A stretch of 64,000 nucleotides of DNA from Bifidobacterium bifidum ATCC 29521 = JCM 1255 = DSM 20456 (lineage in GTDB: Bacteria; Actinomycetota; Actinomycetes; Actinomycetales; Bifidobacteriaceae): contig NZ_AP012323.1 in the NCBI RefSeq assembly GCF_001025135.1, forward strand, positions 310,001-374,000. The letters run 5' to 3'. Below the pieces are notes generated by a model. It saw nothing but the letters and a program-made list of their open reading frames with translations, did not search any database and had not been told where the DNA came from. The position numbers were made by a program, and so were the translations under genes. Numbering within the stretch: the first letter of the stretch is position 1; each line of letters begins with the position of its first letter. Of this stretch, positions 15,996 through 25,547 are shown one piece after another.

Positions 15996-16946
15996 TCATG
16001 GTTGTATGCCCATATCTCTGAGCTGCCGGACGATTCGTCCCGGATTGTCAAGATCCCTGTAGTACATGCGCACCATGCCGATCGCATACTGCGACATGCA
16101 TTGCTGGCGTTTCCGTTCCTCATCCACTACTTCGCGAATTTCCCGGCCTGAAGTCATATGCGGATCCACATACTTGCGAACGCCATCGAATTCCCCGACG
16201 ATTACCGAGCCGTCTTCACGCTTCCAGAGAAAATCACTGCGATGCTTACGACCGGGATGATCGAGACAGGGAAATTCCACCTGAATGTCGTCAGGAGGGC
16301 AGCCGGCATCATGCAACATGCCGCGGGCCTCGGATTCGCCGCCGTTCTCGGCACGCCGATCTGCAAGCGCGAACGCGCGCTCGACGGCGGCGCGGTTGCG
16401 TGAGTATTTCACGCTGGAGGGATACGCCCGGAGCACGGATTCGCTCACGAGGCCGTTGCGGAGCGCACAATCCGCTGGCCCGAGGGCGTAGCGCAGAGGC
16501 TGGCATGCCGCGAGGTCGAACAGTGTTTGCAGCAAGCTGATGACCTTCACTCCCTGAACCACGGTGATGTCCGGATGCGTGATCGCGTGATGCGATATGT
16601 GCCTGGTGTCCTGATGATGCGCGCCGGGGCTCGCGACGATGCAGATTGGGAATGCCAGCCGATAGGAGCAGTCGAGCCCGTGCATGATGGCGGCCGTGGG
16701 ACCGCAGAACACCCAATCAGGATGTTGGATGGCGAGCGCTCGTACGATATGGCGAACCTGTTCATGCGGATCAAGCGATTCCCAATACGCGGGCTCTGCG
16801 TACAGGCCGCGGAAGACTCTCAGCACGGCGTCGGTCTTCACTCTCCTGCGTATTGCCTGTATGTCCGTGTTGGTGGAGGGAATGGCGCAGCGTCGCTCCT
16901 GCCGTGCAACGGCGAAAAGTCTGTCCAGCGAATGATGCGTCCCCAT
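15996..16946 (-). CDS. AbiEi/DUF559-like protein with a PD-(D/E)xK-type C-terminus
   Basis: Predicted 316-aa soluble protein. The N-terminal part (about residues 10-70, RRVKTDAVLRVFRGLYAEP) resembles the winged-helix region of AbiEi-type antitoxins. The middle (HIVRALAIQHPDWVFCGPTA, then ...LLQTLFDLAACQPLRYALGP) matches actinobacterial AbiEi/DUF559 proteins. The C-terminal motif HRSDFLWKREDGSVIVGEFD has the D-x(n)-E-x-D spacing of Vsr/DUF559-like nuclease folds, with GVRKY after it. No partner toxin gene is adjacent. The start is uncertain: ATG 16946 gives the best family fit, but no clear binding site is seen; an upstream ATG adds 11 residues. It sits between inverted copies of a 110-bp hairpin element, splitting rpmA from obgE. 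Confidence 0.7.
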   Translation of the reverse strand: MGTHHSLDRLFAVARQERRCAIPSTNTDIQAIRRRVKTDAVLRVFRGLYAEPAYWESLDPHEQVRHIVRALAIQHPDWVFCGPTAAIMHGLDCSYRLAFPICIVASPGAHHQDTRHISHHAITHPDITVVQGVKVISLLQTLFDLAACQPLRYALGPADCALRNGLVSESVLRAYPSSVKYSRNRAAVERAFALADRRAENGGESEARGMLHDAGCPPDDIQVEFPCLDHPGRKHRSDFLWKREDGSVIVGEFDGVRKYVDPHMTSGREIREVVDEERKRQQCMSQYAIGMVRMYYRDLDNPGRIVRQLRDMGIQP

Positions 16947-17116
16947 ATGCCAAGTGTAGGGGGTCTGGGCTCGCGACATCTGCGAATTCGCGATGAGCCT
17001 ATTCCGCCGGGAAATCCGGATGATGGCGGAGCATACGGTGGAGTGCAAGGCATCCATTCGATTGCGCATAGGCGGCGACGGCCCACATTCGCGCGTCATG
17101 TGCCGTGCCCTCTCAT

Positions 17117-17250
17117 CATGTATCGTGTTTCGCGCGTCATGTGTTGTGCCCCCGTGCGTCCCCTCAGGTATCACGTCTCCCTTCTCAGGACCGCATCTCC
17201 CTCCCCCGGTACCGCGCCTCCCTCATCAGGTACCACATCACTCTCCGAGG
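17117..17250 (+). repeat. Degenerate tandem repeat with ~21-nt period
   Basis: Successive units such as CAGGTATCACGTCTCCC, CAGGACCGCATCTCCC, CGGTACCGCGCCTCCC and CAGGTACCACATCACTC follow one another at 20-22-base steps. A shorter version occurs left of the AbiEi-like gene near 15630-15690. It overlaps the start of the 71-bp direct repeat. Confidence 0.55.
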
Positions 17251-17285
17251 AGCCACCCCACCCTCCTCTGGTACACCGGTACATT
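17215..17285 (+). repeat. 71-bp direct repeat, right copy
   Basis: Same orientation and length as 15663-15733, differing mainly in a short C-rich segment. Together the two copies could recombine to delete the AbiEi-like gene. Confidence 0.85.
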
Positions 17286-17395
17286 ACGGGGTGAAATAGC
17301 CGTTATCCGGAATTCCCCGTGCCAAATGGTCGTTTTGGGGCCTGAAAACGGCGATTTCACACGGGGAATTGCCGGAATCGGCTATTTCAACCCGT
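17286..17395 (-). repeat. 110-bp hairpin element, right copy in opposite orientation (IR-C2)
   Basis: Ends ACGGGGTGAAATAGCCG and CGGCTATTTCAACCCGT. It equals the reverse complement of IR-C1 except for one T-to-G change in the outer arm, even though its left flank is in the same orientation as that of IR-C1. Confidence 0.9.
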
Positions 17396-17512
17396 AATTT
17401 GAGCACTTGTGAAGACCTCCGCACGGATTGGGGGGGGGCAGAGCGACCGGGGCTGCTCCGCTGCGGGCGGAGTGAGAGAACCTGGGGAGAACCGGGGGTC
17501 AAGGTAAGGTAG

Positions 17513-19204
<1,692 letters not shown>

Positions 19205-19210
19205 CGCCTG

Positions 19211-19280
19211 GCCACCCCCAGTCAGCTTCATTGCCAGCCCCCGCCCGCGGGGGCTGGCGCGGAGCGACTGAGGATGGCTG
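19211..19280. repeat. GC-rich intergenic hairpin repeat between obgE and proB
   Basis: GCCACCCCCAGTC pairs loosely with GACTGAGGATGGC around an inner perfect hairpin, GCCCCCGCCCGCGGGGGC. The same words occur in the other copies. Confidence 0.6.
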
Positions 19281-19391
19281 GCACATTCGTCTGCGGTTCC
19301 ACCAGCGCGGCGGCCGCAGCGTGGAACGGCGGCGTCCTATGACACCGGCGTCTGTGATGATTCAAGATATACGTGATCGGGAAGGGAGTGC

Positions 19392-20525
19392 GTGTTGTCC
19401 GTCACTGAATCGGATGTGCGCCGCGCCATCGCAGGCGCACGGACCATGGTCGTCAAAGTCGGTTCGAGCTCGTTGACGCAGCCGTCCGGGCATCTGGATG
19501 TCAAGAAGCTGAACTCCCTGGTGGCCGCGCTGTCCGCCGCCTCGGCGCAGGGCGCCCGCGTGGTGCTGGTGTCGTCGGGCGCCATCGCCGCGGGTTTCGG
19601 CCCGCTCGGCTTCGAGAGCCGTCCGAGTGACGTGGCGACGCAGCAGGCCGTCGCCGCGGTCGGCCAGGGGCTGCTGATGGCGCAGTATGAGGCCGCGTTC
19701 GGTCGTTTCGGCGTTCGGGTCGGCCAGATTCTGATCACTGCCGAAGACACGATCCGCGCGGTCCAGTACCGAAACGTGCAGCGCACGCTGAACCGTCTGC
19801 TGGAACTCGGCGTGGTGCCGATCGTCAACGAGAACGATTCGCTGGCGAGCAACGAGATCCGTTTCGGCGACAACGACCGGCTTTCGGCACTGGTGGCAAA
19901 CCTCGTCCGGGCCGATGCGCTGGTGTTGCTCACGGATGTGGACGGCCTGTATACAGCTCCGCCGAGCACGCCGGGCGCCCGCCGCATCGGCTTTGTGCCG
20001 AATGTGATCGACACGATCGGCGACGTGCAGGTCGCCGGTTCGTCGTCCGGGGTCGGCACGGGTGGCATGGTCACCAAACTGGATGCCGCCCGCGTAGCGG
20101 CCGTGTCGGGCATTCCCGCCGTGCTGACGAGCGCGACGAACACCGGCCCGGCGCTGATGGGCGATCCGGTCGGCACGGTGTTCGCGCCGGTGAAGCACCG
20201 CGGTTCATCGCGTCGGCTGTGGATCGGCTTCGCGTCCGACCCGCGTGGAGCCTTGGTGGCGGATGCCGGTGCGGCCAAGGCGGTTCGAGGCGGGCGCGCG
20301 AGTCTGCTCGCCGCCGGCGTCGTGGAGGTTCACGGCGAATTCTCCGCCGGAGACCCGGTGTGGATTGATGACGAGGCGGGCGCGCATCTGGCTCGCGGGC
20401 TCGCGGGCTTCGACTCCGAGGAGATCCCGCAGATGCTCGGCCGCAACACCGCGCAGCTCAGGCGGTTCCTGGGCGACGAGTTCGCTCACCCCGTGGTGCA
20501 CCGCGACAATCTCGTGCTGGTCTGA
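19392..20525 (+). CDS. proB: Glutamate 5-kinase
   Basis: Phosphorylates glutamate to glutamyl-5-phosphate, the first step of proline synthesis; cytosolic, 377 aa. The amino-acid kinase domain (about 1-260) shows MVVKVGSSSLTQPSG, VVLVSSGAIAAGFGPLG, and NENDSLASNEIRFGDNDRLS. A PUA domain forms the C-terminus (about 280-370), as in E. coli ProB. The start is GTG 19392 with GAAGGGAG four bases upstream; TTG at the next codon has better spacing and would be equally possible. proA is not adjacent in the window. Confidence 0.95.
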   Translation: MLSVTESDVRRAIAGARTMVVKVGSSSLTQPSGHLDVKKLNSLVAALSAASAQGARVVLVSSGAIAAGFGPLGFESRPSDVATQQAVAAVGQGLLMAQYEAAFGRFGVRVGQILITAEDTIRAVQYRNVQRTLNRLLELGVVPIVNENDSLASNEIRFGDNDRLSALVANLVRADALVLLTDVDGLYTAPPSTPGARRIGFVPNVIDTIGDVQVAGSSSGVGTGGMVTKLDAARVAAVSGIPAVLTSATNTGPALMGDPVGTVFAPVKHRGSSRRLWIGFASDPRGALVADAGAAKAVRGGRASLLAAGVVEVHGEFSAGDPVWIDDEAGAHLARGLAGFDSEEIPQMLGRNTAQLRRFLGDEFAHPVVHRDNLVLV

Positions 20526-20597
20526 TTCGTCGCGCAACGAGATCCGCCGTGCCGGGCGTAGTCGGGGTCTGTTGTTTTTTCGTGCTCTGGGTTTAGC

Positions 20598-21818
20598 ATG
20601 GATGGCATGACTATGGCTGACTGGCAGACTTTTTCCGACCGTATCAACAATGTGGCACCGAGCGCGACTCTTGCCGTCGATTCTAAGGCGAAGGCGATGA
20701 AGGCCGCCGGCGTCGACGTGATTGGCTTCGGCGCGGGCGAACCCGATTTCCCGACTCCCGCGGATGTCGTGGATGCCGCCGTCAAGGCGTGCAACGACCC
20801 GCGCAACTACAAGTACACGCCCACCGCCGGCTTGCCCGAGCTGCGCGAGGCGATTGCGGCCAAGGTGCTGCGTGACTCCGGCTACGAGGTGACCGCCGAT
20901 CAGGTCGTGGTGACCAACGGCGGCAAGCAGGCCGTGTACGAATCCTTCCAGGTGCTGCTCAATGACGGCGACGAGGTCATCATTCCCACGCCGTTCTGGA
21001 CGAGCTATCCGGAGGCCGTCAAGCTGGCCGGCGGCAAACCGGTCGAGGTGTTCGCTGGCGCCGACCGTGGTTTCGAGCCCGACATCGCCGCCATCGAGGC
21101 CGCCCGGACCGAGCGCACGAAGGCCATCATCATCACCTCCCCGAACAACCCGACCGGTGCCGTGTGGAGTCGCGAGGCGATCCGCGCGATCGGCGAGTGG
21201 GCCGTGGAGCACCACGTGTGGGTCATCTCCGACGAGATCTACGAGCACCTCAACTATGACGGCGCCAAGACCGCATACGTCGGCGTCGAGGTCCCCGAAT
21301 GCCGCGACCAGCTGCTGGTGCTCAACGGCGTCGCCAAGACCTACGCGATGCCTGGCTGGCGAGTTGGCTGGATGGTCGCCCCCGCGCCCGTCGCCAAGGC
21401 CGTCGCCAAGCTGCAGGGCCATTTGAGCTCCAACGTTTCCAACGTTCCGCAGCGAGCGGCGCTCGCCGCCGTCGCGGGTTCGCTCGACGAGGTGCATATG
21501 ATGCGCGAGGCATTCGACGCCCGCCGCAAGGCCATTGTCGCCGCCCTGAACGATATCCCCGGCGTCCACTGCCCGACGCCCACCGGTGCGTTCTATGCGT
21601 TCCCCGATGTGACCGGCCTACTGGGCAAGCCGCTCGGCGAGAACGGCACCGTCGTGAACACGTCTTCCGAACTCGCCGCGGCGCTGCTGGACGAGGCCCA
21701 TGTCGCCGCGGTTCCGGGCGAGGCGTTCGGCGCTCCCGGATACCTGCGTTTCTCGTATGCGCTGGCCGATGACCAGCTCGCCGAGGGCATGCGCCGGTTC
21801 CGCCGCTGGGTCGGCTGA
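20598..21818 (+). CDS. Pyridoxal-phosphate aminotransferase class I, aspartate aminotransferase type
   Basis: Transfers amino groups between an amino acid (probably aspartate) and 2-oxoglutarate; 406 aa. Visible signatures are [20 protein letters not shown] at the substrate-binding N-terminus, [18 protein letters not shown], the [18 protein letters not shown] motif, [11 protein letters not shown], and the PLP-lysine segment [18 protein letters not shown]. This is the Thermus-type AspAT subgroup. Three in-frame ATGs (20598, 20607, 20613) compete and none has a strong binding site. It lies just upstream of the tRNA-Trp/secE cluster. Confidence 0.88.
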   Translation: MDGMTMADWQTFSDRINNVAPSATLAVDSKAKAMKAAGVDVIGFGAGEPDFPTPADVVDAAVKACNDPRNYKYTPTAGLPELREAIAAKVLRDSGYEVTADQVVVTNGGKQAVYESFQVLLNDGDEVIIPTPFWTSYPEAVKLAGGKPVEVFAGADRGFEPDIAAIEAARTERTKAIIITSPNNPTGAVWSREAIRAIGEWAVEHHVWVISDEIYEHLNYDGAKTAYVGVEVPECRDQLLVLNGVAKTYAMPGWRVGWMVAPAPVAKAVAKLQGHLSSNVSNVPQRAALAAVAGSLDEVHMMREAFDARRKAIVAALNDIPGVHCPTPTGAFYAFPDVTGLLGKPLGENGTVVNTSSELAAALLDEAHVAAVPGEAFGAPGYLRFSYALADDQLAEGMRRFRRWVG

Positions 21819-21896
21819 AACCGTTGCAAGAGGTCGTGCGCGGTACCTGCCGCGCACGCCGCGGCACGCCGATTACGCGCCGGTCGAGACACGCGA

Positions 21897-21926
21897 TTGG
21901 ACGAAATCGGCAATCCCCGCTAATAT
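21897..21926 (+). promoter_or_regulatory. Sigma-70-type promoter for tRNA-Trp
   Basis: -35 TTGGAC at 21897-21902, an 18-base spacer and -10 TAATAT at 21921-21926 lie 72 bp before the tRNA gene. Confidence 0.65.
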
Positions 21927-21998
21927 GGCCTATTGGCGGTTTTGCCAAGTAACGGACACGTAGTCTTGCGTGCCGGGTACAGTGGGCAAAGTTCACTT

Positions 21999-22074
21999 AG
22001 GGAAGTGGCGCAATTGGTAGCGCAACGGTCTCCAAAACCGTAGGTTGTGGGTTCGAGTCCCGCCTTCCCTGCCA
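21999..22074 (+). tRNA. tRNA-Trp (CCA anticodon)
   Basis: Cloverleaf reading: acceptor AGGGAAG/CTTCCCT, D-arm GGCGCAATTGGTAGCGC, anticodon loop CTCCAAA with anticodon CCA, T-loop GGTTCGAGTCC, discriminator G and encoded CCA end. It lies directly before secE-nusG, a frequent bacterial arrangement. Confidence 0.97.
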
Positions 22075-22106
22075 AGTATTTGCAACCAACACACAAAAGG
22101 ATGAAC

Positions 22107-22334
22107 ATGGCGAAGGCAAGCAAGGCGGAGAAAGCGGTCAAGCCGAATGTATTCATGCGCATCGGCCTGTTCATCAAGCAGATTATCGATGAGCTTCGCA
22201 AGGTGGTCACCCCCACTGCGAAGGAACTGTTCTTCTGGTCTCTTGGCGTGTTCATCTTTGTCGTGTTGCTGATGCTCCTCGTCACGGGCATGGATTTCGG
22301 TCTGGGCAAGCTCGTGCTGTGGGTGTTCGGCTGA
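22107..22334 (+). CDS. secE: Preprotein translocase subunit SecE
   Basis: Small membrane subunit of the SecYEG channel, 75 aa. A basic N-terminus (MAKASKAEKAVKPNVFMRIG) is followed by the conserved amphipathic FIKQIIDELRKVVTPTAKEL segment and one transmembrane helix. ATG 22107 has AAAGG six bases upstream; the frame opens earlier, inside the tRNA, which is not coding. nusG follows after 29 bp. Confidence 0.95.
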   Translation: MAKASKAEKAVKPNVFMRIGLFIKQIIDELRKVVTPTAKELFFWSLGVFIFVVLLMLLVTGMDFGLGKLVLWVFG

Positions 22335-22363
22335 TCCATCGACCCTGAAGGTGAAAGTTACGC

Positions 22364-23206
22364 ATGACTGATGAAGTGAATCTCGATAACCTCGACGCAC
22401 TGGCGGATCTTCCCGATTCGGCCGACACGGCCGTTGAAGCCGATCCGGTTGCGGACGCGGCGGTTGATTCCATCAATGACAATGCCGAAGAACAGCCCGT
22501 CGCGGCTGATGGCGCCGTTGAATCCGGCACCGCCGAAAACGATGCGGAAGCGTCCGGCGACGCCGACGAGCAGGAATCCGAAGAACTCGACGCGGGCGCA
22601 AAGGCCGTTGAGGAGTTCTCAAAGTCGCTGCGCACCCTGGAAGGCAAGTGGTATGTGCTCCACACCTATTCCGGTTACGAGAAGCGCGTGAAGACGAACG
22701 TCGAATCCCGTGTCGTCAGCTTTGGTCTGGAAGACAAGATCTTCCAGATCGAAGTGCCGATGGAGGAAGTCGACAAGCACACCGACAAGGGCAAGAAGGT
22801 CATCACCCGCGTCCGCGTTCCCGGCTACGTGCTCATCCGCATGTGGCCCGACGAGGATGCCCGTCGTATCGTGCGCGAGACCGAAGGCGTGACCGGCTTT
22901 GTCGGCCCGACCAAGGATCCGGCGCCGCTGTCCCGCAAGGAAGTCGTCGCCATGCTGGCGCCGATGATCGCCTCCGAAGCGCTCAAGAAGGCCGGCGATA
23001 AGCCTGCCGCGGCAAAGAAGCGCGTTGTCGAGGTGTCTTACGCCGTCGGCGATCAGGTCACCGTCATCGACGGGCCGTTCGCCACGATGGCTGCCGTCGT
23101 CTCCGATGTCGAACCCACCACGCAGAAGCTCACCGTGCTGGTTTCCATCTTCGGGCGCGACACGCCGGTGGAACTCGGCTTCCATCAGGTGGAGAAGCTT
23201 CAGTAA
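22364..23206 (+). CDS. nusG: Transcription termination/antitermination factor NusG
   Basis: Binds RNA polymerase to modulate elongation, Rho action and coupling to ribosomes; 280 aa. It begins with about 85 acidic low-complexity residues. The NGN domain follows ([20 protein letters not shown], then [20 protein letters not shown] and [19 protein letters not shown]), and a KOW domain closes it ([20 protein letters not shown]). The acidic N-terminal extension is usual in actinobacteria. rplK-rplA, which commonly follow nusG, are absent here; plsC follows instead. Confidence 0.96.
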   Translation: MTDEVNLDNLDALADLPDSADTAVEADPVADAAVDSINDNAEEQPVAADGAVESGTAENDAEASGDADEQESEELDAGAKAVEEFSKSLRTLEGKWYVLHTYSGYEKRVKTNVESRVVSFGLEDKIFQIEVPMEEVDKHTDKGKKVITRVRVPGYVLIRMWPDEDARRIVRETEGVTGFVGPTKDPAPLSRKEVVAMLAPMIASEALKKAGDKPAAAKKRVVEVSYAVGDQVTVIDGPFATMAAVVSDVEPTTQKLTVLVSIFGRDTPVELGFHQVEKLQ

Positions 23207-23228
23207 GTCGTCAGACGTTGTTTGCATG

Positions 23229-23258
23229 AACGGCGGTCGGTTTCCGGCCGCCGTTTTG
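23229..23258 (+). terminator. Intrinsic terminator after secE-nusG
   Basis: AACGGCGGTCGG pairs with CGGCCGCCGTT around TTTC, followed by TTTG. Confidence 0.8.
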
Positions 23259-23301
23259 CGTTGCCGGCACCATTTGTGCCACGACATGCCACGCACGTAC
23301 A

Positions 23302-24195
23302 ATGGCTCTCATGGCATCCAAAGGAAAACCGTCACCGCGTTCCGCGGTCAAGCCGCTGTCCAATGCACAAGTGAGCAGGCTCGCCAAGGCGCACACGCTC
23401 GTCGATCCGATGCACGACCTGCCGACCGGCCCGGATCGCACGATCAACGAGGCCGAAATCGCCGCGCAGAACCCCAAGGGCACCTCACGGCTGCTCAAGG
23501 GCGTCGATGTCGTGTTCCGCGCAAGCTGCAGGACGTACGCCTGGGGGCTTGACAACATCCCTGAAACCGGCCCGTTCATCACCGCGGCCACGCATGTGAC
23601 CATGTTCGACGTGTTCGTGCCGATGGCGTCGCTGTTCCACATGGGCCGTCGCCCGCGCTACATGGCGAAGGCCGAGATGGCGCACTGGCCTCTGATCGGC
23701 AAGTGGTTCCAGATTGTAGGCATGCAGCCGGTTCAGCGCCGGTCCGGCAAGGCACGGGCCATCGAGGAGACCTCGGTCGAGATTCTGACGAGCGGCCGCC
23801 CGCTGACCGTCTGGCCGGAGGGCACGGTGACCCGCGACCCGAAGAAATGGCCGATGAGCATGAAGAACGGCGTCGGCGTGATCGCATTGGAGGCATCGCG
23901 CCGGCTCGGATACCAGGTGCCGCTGTTCTGTGCGGTGACGTGGGGTGCGGCGAGCATCAACCACTGGTGGCCGTGGCCGCGCAAGAACGTCGTCATGTGC
24001 TACGACGCGCAGCTGGATTACGCTGATCTGCTGGTCGACAGCGAGTCGTGGGGCGATGAGCCGCCCGTGGAGCTCGCCGACGAGCTGACCCGCCGGGTAC
24101 GTGTGCGCATGACGCAGGTCATGGCGGAGATCCGCGGCGAGCGTGCTCCCTCCGGCTACTGGGATTACCGTACGATGAGCCGCGTTACCGACTGA
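23302..24195 (+). CDS. plsC: 1-acyl-sn-glycerol-3-phosphate acyltransferase (PlsC type)
   Basis: Membrane-associated acyltransferase adding the second acyl chain to lysophosphatidic acid; 297 aa. The H-x4-D catalytic motif is in AATHVTMFDVFVPM and the substrate motif is VWPEGTVTRDP. Other family signs are RYMAKAEMAHWPLIGKWFQI and GMQPVQRRSGKA. It sits upstream of gpsA, which makes the glycerol-3-phosphate backbone, so the two share a phospholipid pathway. Start ambiguous between ATG 23302 and ATG 23311; neither has a strong binding site. The N-terminus (about 70 residues) is longer than in E. coli PlsC. Confidence 0.9.
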   Translation: MALMASKGKPSPRSAVKPLSNAQVSRLAKAHTLVDPMHDLPTGPDRTINEAEIAAQNPKGTSRLLKGVDVVFRASCRTYAWGLDNIPETGPFITAATHVTMFDVFVPMASLFHMGRRPRYMAKAEMAHWPLIGKWFQIVGMQPVQRRSGKARAIEETSVEILTSGRPLTVWPEGTVTRDPKKWPMSMKNGVGVIALEASRRLGYQVPLFCAVTWGAASINHWWPWPRKNVVMCYDAQLDYADLLVDSESWGDEPPVELADELTRRVRVRMTQVMAEIRGERAPSGYWDYRTMSRVTD

Positions 24196-24315
24196 TTCCC
24201 GAACACGACGGACATCCGAGACGCCCGCGCAGCGCCATGCCGCGCGGGCGCGTTCATACCTGCGCGACGTGCGCATGGAGGTCTCGTATCCGGGGCTGGA
24301 GTAGGGTAGTGGGTT

Positions 24316-25311
24316 ATGAAATGTACTGTATTGGGTGCCGGCGCATGGGGCACCACTTTTGGCCAGGTGATGGCGGACGCGGGCAATGACGTGACGATGT
24401 GGGCCATCGAGCCCGAAATCGTGGAGGGCATCCGCGACCGGCACCACAATGCCGTTCGTCTGCCGTCCGTCGCCAAGCTGCCCGACAACATGACCGCCAC
24501 GGGCGACCGGGCGCAGGCCGTCAAGGACGCCGATATCATCGTCGTCGCCATCGCCGCCCAGTTCGCGCGCGTGGCGCTCGCCGAGTTCAAGGACCTGATT
24601 CCCGATACCGCCGTCGTCGTCAGCCTGATGAAGGGCATCGAGCGGAACACCAAGAAGCGCATGGATGAAGTGGTCCGCGAGGCCCTCGACCTGCCGGCTG
24701 AGCGTTTCGCCGCGGTTTCCGGACCGAACCTGAGCAAGGAGATCGCCGACCGTCAGCCGGCCGCCACGGTCGTCGCCTGCGAGAATCTGGACAATGCGCG
24801 CAAGGTGGCGTCCGCCTGCACGACCAGTTACTTCAAGGCGTTCATCACTTCCGACGTGATCGGACTGGAGATGTGCGGGTCGTTGAAGAACGTCGTCGCG
24901 CTCGCAGTCGGCATGGCCCGTGGAGCCGGATACGGCGAGAACACCGCCGCGATGATCGAGACGCGTGGACTGGCGGAGCTGACCGCGCTTGGCAAGGCCG
25001 CAGGTGCCGATCCGAAGACGTTCGCCGGTCTCGCCGGCGTGGGCGATCTGACCGCCACCTGCGGCTCGCCCCTGAGCCGCAATTACACGTTCGGCGCGAA
25101 TCTGGGCAAGGGCCTGAGCGTCGAGGAGGCCACGAAGGTGAGCAACGGCGTCGCCGAGGGCGTGCCGACCACCGACGCCGTGGTCGCGCTCGGCGACGAG
25201 CTCGACGTGCCGACTCCGCTCGCCTACGCGATGAGCCGCGTGCTGAACGAAGGCATATCCTGCCAGCAGATGCTCTCCGAACTACTCGGCACCGAGATCA
25301 CCGAGGAGTAG
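24316..25311 (+). CDS. gpsA: Glycerol-3-phosphate dehydrogenase [NAD(P)+]
   Basis: Reduces dihydroxyacetone phosphate to sn-glycerol-3-phosphate for phospholipids; cytosolic, 331 aa. The Rossmann motif is CTVLGAGAWGTTFGQVMADA. Family motifs follow: AVVVSLMKGIERNTKKRMDE, SGPNLSKEIADRQPAATVVA, the catalytic-lysine region MCGSLKNVVALAVGMARGAG, and GLAGVGDLTATCGSPLSRNY. It lies between plsC and ddl, a recurrent bifidobacterial neighbourhood by my recollection. Confidence 0.96.
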   Translation: MKCTVLGAGAWGTTFGQVMADAGNDVTMWAIEPEIVEGIRDRHHNAVRLPSVAKLPDNMTATGDRAQAVKDADIIVVAIAAQFARVALAEFKDLIPDTAVVVSLMKGIERNTKKRMDEVVREALDLPAERFAAVSGPNLSKEIADRQPAATVVACENLDNARKVASACTTSYFKAFITSDVIGLEMCGSLKNVVALAVGMARGAGYGENTAAMIETRGLAELTALGKAAGADPKTFAGLAGVGDLTATCGSPLSRNYTFGANLGKGLSVEEATKVSNGVAEGVPTTDAVVALGDELDVPTPLAYAMSRVLNEGISCQQMLSELLGTEITEE

Positions 25312-25319
25312 GCTGCATT

Positions 25320-25400
25320 AACCACCCCCAGTCTCGCTGCGCTCGACAGCCCCCGTCAGCGGGGGCGTTAGCATATGCCCCGCAGCGAGACGGGGTGGTT
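25320..25400. repeat. GC-rich intergenic hairpin repeat between gpsA and ddl
   Basis: The most complete copy: AACCACCCC and CTCGCTGCG on the left pair with CGCAGCGAG and GGGGTGGTT on the right, around the inner palindrome GCCCCCGTCAGCGGGGGC. It could terminate gpsA transcription. Confidence 0.7.
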
Positions 25401-25547
25401 CGCGCCATCGGCAAAGCTAATCTCACCGGTGCCCACCCTGCTGAGTTTGGCGGGTTTTGCAAGAGGCGAATTGTTACGGGGCGGTGCGCCATCGCACGTA
25501 TTAGGCTATGACCCAGTATGTGCAAAACACGGCATGGGAGGAAAAAC

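Noticed and set aside
17117..17250. Possible CRISPR array
   Set aside because: Units are degenerate and directly adjacent, without constant repeats separated by unique spacers, and no cas gene is present.
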